A stretch of 8,831 nucleotides of DNA from an uncultured Eubacteriales bacterium (GTDB taxonomy: Bacteria > Bacillota > Clostridia > Oscillospirales > Acutalibacteraceae): positions 1 to 8,831 of the forward strand of contig CAKRVQ010000030.1 in NCBI GenBank assembly GCA_934408795.1, given 5' to 3'. The notes below the pieces were generated by a model, which did not search any database, was not told the DNA's origin, and saw nothing but the letters and a program-made list of their open reading frames with translations. Shown here one piece after another: positions 1 through 5,264 of this stretch (within the stretch, counting starts at the first letter, position 1; each line of letters begins with the position of its first letter). The position numbers and the translations under genes are program-made.

Positions 1-60
1 TCGGCGGACACAAGACACATTAAATAAAATGATTCCGAAGAAACGAAAGGAGTAATATCT

Positions 61-621
61 ATGAGAAAAAACTTCGGCGCAAAACCTTATACCTATCCTC
101 AACCTGTTTTCATTATTGCCGCTTACGATGAGGACGGCACCCCGAACGCAATGAATGCCGCATGGGGCGGAATCAGCGACGATAATGAAATATCCGCCTG
201 CATAAGTGCCGGTCACAAAACCACAAAAAACATACTTGCGCGAAAGGCGTTTACCGTGAGCATGGCGGATGCAGCTCATACCGCCGAATGCGACTATGTG
301 GGACTCGTTTCGGGAAACAAGGTGAAAGACAAGCTCGCAAGGGCGGGATTTCACACAACAAAATCCGAATTTGTGGATGCTCCGCTGATAGATGAACTCG
401 GTGTTGCGGTCGAATGTGAGCTCGTGAGTTATGAGCCCGCAACGGGTCGTCTTGTGGGAAGAATAGTAAATGTAAGCGTAGACGAGTCCTTGCTCGACGA
501 AAACGGAAAGGTCGATGTGTCAAAGGTAAGACCCATAACCTTCGATCCTTTCAATAATGAATACCTCATCATAGGCGAAAAGGCGGGAGACGCTTTTTCG
601 GAAGGAAAAAAGCTTATCTGA
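61..621 (+). CDS. Flavin reductase family protein (flavoredoxin-like, FMN-binding split barrel)
   Basis: The 186-residue product matches the length and order of motifs of small flavin reductase/flavoredoxin-like proteins, which bind FMN in a split-barrel fold and pass electrons between reduced nicotinamide or protein donors and flavin. Visible family marks are the N-terminal strand with PNAMNAAWGG (about residues 28-37), the HKTTKNILARKAFTVSMAD segment (about 52-70), typical of the flavin-contacting part, and GLVSGNKVKDKLARAGF followed by DAPLIDE (about 81-112). No signal peptide or membrane segment is seen, so it should be cytosolic. The ATG at 61 is supported by AAAGGAG at 46-52, eight bases upstream. 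Its electron donor and acceptor cannot be told from sequence. The next gene is a dehydrogenase 131 bp downstream with a separate promoter candidate, so co-transcription is possible but not required. Confidence 0.93.
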   Translation: MRKNFGAKPYTYPQPVFIIAAYDEDGTPNAMNAAWGGISDDNEISACISAGHKTTKNILARKAFTVSMADAAHTAECDYVGLVSGNKVKDKLARAGFHTTKSEFVDAPLIDELGVAVECELVSYEPATGRLVGRIVNVSVDESLLDENGKVDVSKVRPITFDPFNNEYLIIGEKAGDAFSEGKKLI

Positions 622-690
622 CGGACCCCTGCTCCCGCGAGGTCGTTTGCCGTGTCGACGGGGAAGACAAAAGGCGTTTCCTGCATTCGG

Positions 691-719
691 CTGACGGTGG
701 GAGCCGCCTGTTTTATAAA
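691..719 (+). promoter_or_regulatory. Candidate sigma-A promoter for the alcohol dehydrogenase
   Basis: CTGACG (691-696) and TATAAA (714-719) are separated by 17 bases, and the expected start of transcription is near 726. A ribosome binding site, AAGGTGA (740-746), and the ATG at 753 follow at normal distances. The -35 box matches the consensus at four of six positions, so this is a plausible promoter rather than a certain one. A short hairpin, CGGCT/AGCCG, overlaps it and could weakly end the upstream transcript. Confidence 0.5.
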
Positions 720-752
720 ACAATAAAACAAGAAAATGAAAGGTGATCAAAA

Positions 753-1916
753 ATGATGGATTTCGTTTATCACACTCCGACAAAGCTGGTATTCGGCAAA
801 AATGCGATCAAAAGATTGCCCGAGGAGCTTTCGCGTTACGGCAGGAAGATACTCCTTACCTACGGCGGCGGAAGCATTAATAAGATCGGTCTTTACGACG
901 AGGTCAAAAGATTGCTCGCCGACTTTGAAATATACGAGCTCTCGGGTATTGAACCCAACCCCAAATATACAACAAGCGTTCTGGAGGGCGTTCGCCTTTG
1001 TAAGGAGCATAATGTCGATGCGGTGCTTGCCGTCGGCGGCGGAAGTGTGCTTGACTGTTCAAAGGCAATATGCGCCGGTGCACTCTACGACGGTGAACCG
1101 TGGGATCTCATCACCTACAAAGTAAAGGCAAAGGCGGCACTGCCTCTTGTTGATGTATTGACACTTGCCGCCACCGGATCGGAATACGACAGCGGCTGCG
1201 TTATTTCCAGAACCGAAACAAACGATAAGGTCGGATACCTCGATGAACATCTTTTCCCGGCGGTGTCCTTTCTTGATCCGAAGTACACCTTCTCGGTTTC
1301 AAAAAAGCAGACTGCCGCAGGCGCTGCAGATGCAATAAATCATATCATTGAGCAGTATTTCTGCAAGGAGCATTCCTCCCTCACCGACGGCATGTGCGAG
1401 TCGGCGATAAAAAGTCTCATAAAATCAGCCGAGGCGGCACTTGCCGATCCCGAAAACTATGAAGCCAGGGGAGAGATGATGGTCGACTGCTCGCTTGCCT
1501 GCAACGGCATTCTTTCTATAGGCAACAGTCCCTCGGGATGGCCCTGCCACGGTATGGAGCACGCTCTCAGCGCGTACTATGACATAACCCACGGAGAGGG
1601 GCTTGCAATACTGACACCCCGCTGGATGAGGCATATACTGAATGACGATACCGCGGAGCGCTTTGTAAGCTTCGGCACGCACATTTTCGGAATAGACCCG
1701 AAACTCGGCGACATGGAGACAGCGGAAAAGACGATCGACGCGGTCTATGATCTCTTTGAATCGTTCGGAATGCCGATGAATCTGCGCGCGGTCGGGATAG
1801 ACGAGTCCCGACTCTCCGAAATGGCACACCATATTGCCGTGAATGAGGGACTTGAAAATGCATGGGCACCGCTCACCGAGGAGGATATCCTCGAAATATT
1901 AAAGGCGTCACTGTAA
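753..1916 (+). CDS. Iron-containing alcohol dehydrogenase, YqhD/BdhA (butanol dehydrogenase) type
   Basis: The 387-residue product is a group III (iron-containing) alcohol dehydrogenase. Such enzymes reduce aldehydes such as butyraldehyde to alcohols with NAD(P)H in the cytosol. The N-terminal nucleotide-binding domain carries TYGGGS (about residues 36-41), GIEPNP (65-70) and AVGGGSVLD (93-101). The C-terminal helical domain supplies the metal ligands D193, H197, H266 and H280. Length, ligand spacing and GGGS position agree closely with Escherichia coli YqhD as I recall it, which favours NADPH use. ATG 753 has AAGGTGA six bases upstream. The second ATG at 756 would remove one residue only. 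The gene has its own promoter candidate upstream and a strong terminator downstream. The physiological aldehyde is unknown: fermentation (butanol or ethanol formation) or detoxification are both possible. Confidence 0.95.
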   Translation: MMDFVYHTPTKLVFGKNAIKRLPEELSRYGRKILLTYGGGSINKIGLYDEVKRLLADFEIYELSGIEPNPKYTTSVLEGVRLCKEHNVDAVLAVGGGSVLDCSKAICAGALYDGEPWDLITYKVKAKAALPLVDVLTLAATGSEYDSGCVISRTETNDKVGYLDEHLFPAVSFLDPKYTFSVSKKQTAAGAADAINHIIEQYFCKEHSSLTDGMCESAIKSLIKSAEAALADPENYEARGEMMVDCSLACNGILSIGNSPSGWPCHGMEHALSAYYDITHGEGLAILTPRWMRHILNDDTAERFVSFGTHIFGIDPKLGDMETAEKTIDAVYDLFESFGMPMNLRAVGIDESRLSEMAHHIAVNEGLENAWAPLTEEDILEILKASL

Positions 1917-1933
1917 CCGAATATCGGTCGGGT

Positions 1934-1992
1934 GGAGAGGACGGTATCCGAGCGCAGCTGACATGAAAGTCAGAACGGAATAAAGCCTCTCC
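1934..1992 (+). other. Possible structured RNA element in the 3' UTR of the dehydrogenase gene
   Basis: Three helices nest without conflict: GGAGAGG (1934-1940) with CCTCTCC (1986-1992), TCCG (1947-1950) with CGGA (1976-1979), and CTGAC (1958-1962) with GTCAG (1969-1973). The internal loops between them are purine-rich, including ATAAAG at 1980-1985. The fold starts 17 bases after the dehydrogenase stop codon and is followed 15 bases later by the terminator. The pieces TCCGAG, ACGGA and ATAAAGCC faintly recall the core of ykkC-type (guanidine-I, ppGpp, PRPP) riboswitches. However, the ykkC P2 hairpin is missing and no gene lies downstream for 1.3 kb. The class is unknown and chance folding is not excluded. 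Confidence 0.3.
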
Positions 1993-2007
1993 GAGAGTGA
2001 AAGCGCC

Positions 2008-2055
2008 ACGGTCATCACACACCTGAACACGGTGTGCGATGACCGTTTTTTCTTT
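2008..2055 (+). terminator. Strong intrinsic terminator after the dehydrogenase gene
   Basis: A 16-bp stem pairs 2008-2023 with 2031-2046 around a seven-base loop, with a single A-C mismatch, and runs directly into TTTTTTCTTT. The T tract lies only on the + strand side, so it ends rightward transcription from the dehydrogenase. Confidence 0.9.
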
Positions 2056-2125
2056 ACGGCGGGTTCAAAAGACATATCGCTATTCATCACTCATAAAAAC
2101 GGTTCTTTGAACAAACAAAAAGGTG

Positions 2126-2170
2126 CCTATTTACGCCGCGGCGCACCCTGCGCGCCGCGGCGTAAATAGG
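2126..2170. repeat. 19-bp perfect hairpin with the shared ACCCTGC loop (hairpin 1)
   Basis: The arms 2126-2144 and 2152-2170 are perfectly complementary over 19 bp and enclose the seven-base loop ACCCTGC (2145-2151). There is no T run directly after the stem, which argues against a simple terminator. The loop and its inner closing pairs recur in four other hairpins further right. Outside the hairpin, AAAACGG on the left and CCGTTTT on the right form a looser outer inverted repeat. Confidence 0.9.
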
Positions 2171-2225
2171 GGGGGACCCTTGAACCTGAGCCGTTTTTTC
2201 TTTGACGATAACGGGCATGAGCATC

Positions 2226-2464
2226 CGCCGCCCACCGCGCACTCTTTGCGCGCCGACGGGCGGCGTTTTGTACTCTACCGTGGGTAGAGTCGGCATGGCG
2301 GGCGGCTTTATTTTTTCTTCCAAACAAACAATCCGATCGCGGCACCCTCTGCACGCTTTCTGCAGGATAGATAGCGCTTTTTTGCGCCCGCGCAGGGTGC
2401 GGGCGCGGGTGGGTTTTATACTCTGCCGTGAGTAGAGTCGGAGCGGGGCGGTCGGCGGCGCGCA
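2226..2464. repeat. Composite repeat unit, copy 1 (modules A-B-C-D-B-F)
   Basis: The stretch is a series of modules found again in the same order in copy 2. A (about 2226-2265) is a GC-rich hairpin with CGCCGCCC/GGGCGGCG arms followed by TTTTG. B (2270-2293) holds ACTCTACC-GTG-GGTAGAGT, a perfect 8-bp hairpin. C (2298-2335) contains GGCTTTATTTTTTCTTCC. D (2384-2406) is hairpin 2, arms GCGCCCGC/GCGGGCGC around GCAGGGT. A second B (2418-2441) and F (about 2436-2464) end the unit. Open frames here are rich in Arg, Ala, Pro and Gly, overlap on both strands and repeat with the DNA, so none is called as a gene. Confidence 0.8.
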
Positions 2465-2608
2465 AAGCGGAGGTAATAAGTAAAAGTGCATAGTGAAGAA
2501 GTAAGGTGTCGGCTTTGCCGACGGGAATAAATACTTAACCGCCGTCTCACCTTGAACCCCGCCGCTTTTGCCGCTCATCGATTTTCGGTGCACGAGAGGT
2601 TCACGGCT
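2465..2608. other. Spacer between repeat units; no gene seen
   Basis: This stretch is more AT-rich than its surroundings. It contains a hairpin GTCGGC-TTT-GCCGAC (2508-2522), nested in AAGTA (2499-2503) pairing with TACTT (2532-2536). An SD-like GGAGGT near 2470 precedes a GTG frame of 14 codons at most, which is too short and unsupported to call. The piece looks like a separate small repeat relic inserted between the GC-rich modules. Confidence 0.4.
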
Positions 2609-2655
2609 GGCTCCCCGCCCGCACCCTGCGCGGGCGGGGAGCCATGCATACCACC
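2609..2655. repeat. 14-bp perfect hairpin (hairpin 3) with adjoining module E
   Basis: The arms 2609-2622 and 2630-2643 pair perfectly over 14 bp around the loop ACCCTGC (2623-2629), the same loop as hairpin 1 but with a different stem (GGCTCCCCGCCCGC). The right arm plus the next bases form module E (2630-2655), 26 bases that recur without change at 2786-2811, where the left arm is absent. Some 60 bases to the right, up to 2715, show nothing recognisable. Confidence 0.85.
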
Positions 2656-2715
2656 TTGTGAATGCGCGGGGCAAAGCGCACACCGCAAAAAGCCACCCGG
2701 TGCCGCATTCACTGT

Positions 2716-3014
2716 CGCCGCCCACCGCGCACTCTTTGCGTGCGACGGGCGGCGTTTTTTGTACTATGCCGTGGGTAGAGTCGGCGCGGGCGGGGAGCCA
2801 TGCATACCACCCTGTCGCTGCGCGTCGGCGGGCGGCTTTATTTTTTCTTCCAAACGGACAATCCGGCAGCGGCATCCCACTGCTGCACGCTTTTCACAGG
2901 ACGGATCGCGCATTCCCTCGCGCCCGCGCAGGGTGCGGACGCGGGTGGGTTTTATACTCTACCGTGGGTACAGTCGGAGCAGGGACGGTCGGCGGCGCGC
3001 AGGGTGCGCCGCCG
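2716..3014. repeat. Composite repeat unit, copy 2 (modules A-B-E-C-D-B-F)
   Basis: This copy keeps the module order of copy 1: A (about 2716-2755, ending in TTTTTT), B (2761-2784), C (2828-2865), D with hairpin 4 (2920-2942), B (2954-2977) and F (from 2972). It differs by module E (2786-2811) inserted between B and C. The unit ends in hairpin 5, GGCGGCGC (2991-2998) with GCGCCGCC (3006-3013) around GCAGGGT. In copy 1 the matching site has lost the right arm. The B hairpins here carry one unpaired position each. Offsets between copies run from about 490 bp to 536 bp because of the E insertion. Confidence 0.8.
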
Positions 3015-3050
3015 AAGTCGGGTTTTTATATCGGGTCGTGTTTGTCGGCA

Positions 3051-3094
3051 GCCGCCCGTCGGTGCGCACAGGGAGTGCGCGGCGGTGGGCGGCG
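3051..3094 (-). repeat. Inverted third copy of module A
   Basis: Read on the - strand this piece resembles the A modules at 2226 and 2716: the arms GCCGCCC and GGGCGGC flank a core with GTGCGC, with a few base changes and short insertions. With the direct copy at 2226 it brackets the whole repeat region as an imperfect inverted pair of about 40 bp. Confidence 0.6.
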
Positions 3095-3097
3095 GAG

Positions 3098-3153
3098 GCG
3101 TTAAGACATTCGCGTTAAGACATTCGCGTTAAGATATCCGCATCAAGATATGC
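3098..3153. repeat. Four tandem copies of a 14-bp repeat
   Basis: Units start at 3098, 3112, 3126 and 3140. The first two are identical (GCGTTAAGACATTC), the third is GCGTTAAGATATCC and the fourth GCATCAAGATATGC, so divergence rises to the right. From 3154 to 3323 I see no gene or clear signal. Confidence 0.85.
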
Positions 3154-3323
3154 GCGGCGGATCCGTGTTGCAAAGCCGCGGGCGGTAAAGATCGGGGCGA
3201 TGCAGAGGCGGTGCTGAGGGTAAGGGCGGCTTCAATGTCGGTCGGCCGAAAATCCGCCGATGCAGGAAAAGCCGTCCTCGACCCGAATTTCCTCGGCTTG
3301 TCTTTATTTTCAACAGTCTGCTA

Positions 3324-3352
3324 TTGAAAATTTGCCGTCGTTGTGGTAATAT
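3324..3352 (+). promoter_or_regulatory. Extended -10 sigma-A promoter for the RNA methyltransferase
   Basis: TTGAAA (3324-3329) and TAATAT (3347-3352) are exactly 17 bases apart. TGG directly before the -10 box makes the extended TGN element. Transcription should start near 3359, only about a dozen bases before the first usable start codon of the next gene. It lies at the right border of the repeat region and is the best promoter in the window. Confidence 0.75.
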
Positions 3353-3371
3353 CTAATTTGAATATTATATT

Positions 3372-4232
3372 TTGGATCGGTATGCGAAGGCGAAAGCAAA
3401 GGCGGTGAGTAAAACGGTCGGAACGGTAAGCGAGGCAGGCAAAAACAGTACGGTCGTAAAATATGCGGCAAAGCTGGCAACCTCGGTAAAAGAGAGAAAA
3501 CAGGCGGGTCTTTTCTGCGTCGAAGGTGTTCGCCTTTGCGAGGAGGCCCTTAGGAGCGGCTGCCGTATAAAGAGTTTTTTCTACACGGAAAAGGCGGCGA
3601 AAGAATATGCGGACTCCGTTCGGCAGATCTCCGAAGCCGCGGATGAGGTCCGTATCACGAGTGAGGACACCTTCCGTAAGCTCAGCGATACCGTCTCACC
3701 GCAGGGTATGTTTGCAGTGTTGGTAAAGCCGACTTTGAAAACCGCAAATATAGATCGTCACGGCAGGTATATCGCCCTTGAAAACGCGCAGGATCCTTCC
3801 AATCTCGGCGCGATCGCAAGAACTGCGGAAGCGCTCGGAATCGATGGTATTATTGTATCGGGATCGGGGTGCGACCCGTATTCTCCAAAGGCGCAGCGCT
3901 CGGCAATGGGCAGTCTTATCAGACTTCCCGTGATTGTGACCGAAAACTTTCTTGATACGATGAGCGGTCTTAAAGCCGAGGGGATGTCGATAGTTGCCGC
4001 CGTTGTCAGGGGTGCGGACGAATACCTCGGGGAGACCGTACTCGGCAGAGGCACTGCGGTAATGATAGGTAATGAGGGAAACGGACTTACCGATGATGCG
4101 ATAAAACTTGCAAATAAAAGGGTCGGCATAAAAATGACAGGCAAAAGCGAGTCGCTAAATGCGGCGGCAGCGGCAGCCTTGTTTATATGGGAAATGACCG
4201 GGGCGGCTCAAAACGGCAAACAAAGCCGATAG
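3372..4232 (+). CDS. SpoU/TrmH-family RNA 2'-O-methyltransferase
   Basis: The product transfers a methyl group from S-adenosylmethionine to a ribose 2'-OH in rRNA or tRNA; the exact target nucleotide cannot be told. The N-terminal part (about residues 25-115, GLFCVEGVRLCEEAL) is the SpoU-type substrate-binding domain. The catalytic trefoil-knot domain shows all three family motifs: ENAQDPSNLGAIARTAEALG with N144 and R150, IGNEGNGL at 232-239, and KMTGKSESLNAAAAAAL with ESLN at 260-263. The start is uncertain: TTG 3372 opens the frame but has no Shine-Dalgarno, and GTG 3405 would drop 11 residues without touching known domains. The ATG at 3382 is out of frame. A strong promoter lies just upstream. 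The gene sits on the same strand as dprA with no terminator between, so they are probably transcribed together. Confidence 0.94.
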   Translation: MDRYAKAKAKAVSKTVGTVSEAGKNSTVVKYAAKLATSVKERKQAGLFCVEGVRLCEEALRSGCRIKSFFYTEKAAKEYADSVRQISEAADEVRITSEDTFRKLSDTVSPQGMFAVLVKPTLKTANIDRHGRYIALENAQDPSNLGAIARTAEALGIDGIIVSGSGCDPYSPKAQRSAMGSLIRLPVIVTENFLDTMSGLKAEGMSIVAAVVRGADEYLGETVLGRGTAVMIGNEGNGLTDDAIKLANKRVGIKMTGKSESLNAAAAAALFIWEMTGAAQNGKQSR

Positions 4233-4544
4233 AAACGGGTCTCGTCAAGGCGGACAACCGAGGAGCCGCTCGGCATCGGAACCCCGAAATTTTGAGGGCG
4301 GGCGGCGCCGCGCCGCGCTCTTCGAGCGCGGCACAAAACGGGGGCTCGGTGCTTTTGCCCGGCGCAAAGGTGGGGTTCGCCGAGACTAAAAGGAAAAGCG
4401 GACGGCGGGAGCTGATGCCCCCGTTTTCGCGACCCCCTGCGGGGTCGCGCGGTGCCGCCCGCAAAACACTCAAACGGAGCGCGGCGGACCTAAACCCCGA
4501 TGACGAGCCCCGCGGTATCACCCTCGGTCGGGATAAAAGGAGAG
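4233..4544 (+). other. GC-rich gap between the methyltransferase gene and dprA, with inverted repeats
   Basis: No gene is called in this 312-bp gap. One long open frame (4187-4564) overlaps the methyltransferase end in another frame, but it has low-complexity composition and no recognisable domain. The gap holds a perfect 9-bp hairpin GCCGCGCTC-TTC-GAGCGCGGC (4312-4332), a perfect 9-bp hairpin CGCGACCCC-CTGC-GGGGTCGCG (4428-4449), and a long-range 11-bp inverted repeat AAAACGGGGGC (4335-4345) with GCCCCCGTTTT (4417-4427), inside which CTCGG and CCGAG also pair. None is followed by a T run, so read-through into dprA is likely. The ribosome binding site of dprA, AGGAGAGGTGG, lies at 4538-4548. 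Confidence 0.55.
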
Positions 4545-5264
4545 GTGGGAAAAACGGCAACTGAATATGATGTCAGGCTGCAGCTTGTTTTCGGTTTCGG
4601 CAGCAAGACGGCGAGGAGGATCCTCGACAGATTTTCGTCGCCGAAGGAGTTTTTTGATTATTATGATGCGCACGGAGAGGCGGCATTTCCGCTCAGCGGG
4701 GTGACAAAGGGAAGACTTGAGAGGGTCTCGGACAGGGATGTCGCCGATGTTATGAACGCCTGCGACCGTCTCGGGATATCGCTTCTTGCTTACGGTGAAG
4801 ATAAATATCCGAGGCGTCTCGCCGAAACGGATTCGCCGCCGTCTCTGCTTTATATAAAGGGTGAATTTCCCGATATTGATTCCGAATGTGCGGTCACGGT
4901 CGTGGGACCGAGAAAGGTCTCGGATTACGGTGCGCGATCGTCATTTTCCATTTCAAGAAGGCTTGCTGCGGCAGGTTGTATCATCCTCAGCGGAGGAGCG
5001 GTGGGAACCGACTCCGCGGCACACAGAGGGGCGCTTTCGTGCGGCGGCAGGACCGTAGCCGTGCTCGGATGCGGTATAAACTACAATTACCCGAAGGAGA
5101 ATGAAGAACTCAGGGAAGAGATTTCAAGATCCGGATGCCTTATAAGTGAGTATCCGCCCGACCATCGTCCTTCAAAATTCACATATCCTCAGCGCAATCG
5201 TTTTTGTCCGCGCTGGGCTGCGGAACAGTCGTTGTCGAGGCAGGCAAGCGCAGCGGCGCATTGA
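4545..5264 (+). CDS. dprA: DNA-processing protein DprA, N-terminal part (frame broken by a 1-base shift)
   Basis: DprA binds incoming single-stranded DNA and loads RecA in natural transformation, and is also a general recombination mediator. An N-terminal helical segment (YDVRLQLVFGFGSKTARRIL) leads into the Rossmann-like DprA domain, with VVGPRKVSDYG, SGGAVGTDSAAHRGAL, AVLGCGINYNYP and ISEYPP, up to YPQRNRF. After RNRF this frame turns into unrelated residues (CPRWAAEQ...) and stops at 5264. The expected continuation lies in another frame from 5204. The start is unclear. ATG 4500 has no ribosome binding site and GTG 4545 is too close to AGGAG. GAGGTGG (4542-4548) sits at ideal distance from an in-frame ACG at 4554, giving (M)ATEYDVRLQ. 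I use GTG 4545 as the nearest standard start codon. Restoring one base gives one protein of about 428 residues with the next entry. Confidence 0.9.
   Translation: MGKTATEYDVRLQLVFGFGSKTARRILDRFSSPKEFFDYYDAHGEAAFPLSGVTKGRLERVSDRDVADVMNACDRLGISLLAYGEDKYPRRLAETDSPPSLLYIKGEFPDIDSECAVTVVGPRKVSDYGARSSFSISRRLAAAGCIILSGGAVGTDSAAHRGALSCGGRTVAVLGCGINYNYPKENEELREEISRSGCLISEYPPDHRPSKFTYPQRNRFCPRWAAEQSLSRQASAAAH
5199..5207 (+). other. dprA: One-base frameshift site in dprA (run of five T)
   Basis: The codons CGT TTT TGT at 5199-5207 contain TTTTT (5201-5205). Adding one T, or slipping back one base after TTT, gives CGT TTT TTG TCC GCG CTG. That restores the normal DprA order YPQRNR..LSALGCGTVVVEAGKRSGALITA. 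A deletion in a homopolymer (real or a sequencing/assembly error) is the simplest cause. A -1 slip would also work, because the Phe codon TTT can re-pair perfectly with the TTT one base upstream. Confidence 0.9.

Noticed and set aside
1934..1992. Glycine riboswitch, suggested by GGAGAGG near the 5' end
   Set aside because: The conserved glycine aptamer parts (CCGAAGG..GCAA and CTCTCAGG) are absent, and there is no downstream gene for glycine metabolism.
2087..3132. Several open reading frames of about 60-260 codons on both strands in the repeat region
   Set aside because: They overlap each other on both strands, are rich in Arg, Ala, Pro and Gly, repeat exactly as the DNA modules repeat, and lack ribosome binding sites and recognisable domains. 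GC-rich repeats produce such frames by chance.
3098..3153. Short CRISPR-like array
   Set aside because: The 14-bp units are directly adjacent with no spacers, and no cas genes are present.
3382..3408. Eight-codon upstream frame (MRRRKQRR) ending in a GTGA overlap with GTG 3405 of the methyltransferase frame
   Set aside because: There is no Shine-Dalgarno before the ATG, and a frame this short is expected by chance. It only adds to the uncertainty about the start.
4187..4564. 125-codon frame overlapping the methyltransferase end and the dprA start
   Set aside because: It overlaps the real genes out of frame, covers hairpin DNA, has low-complexity composition, and an equally long frame exists on the opposite strand.
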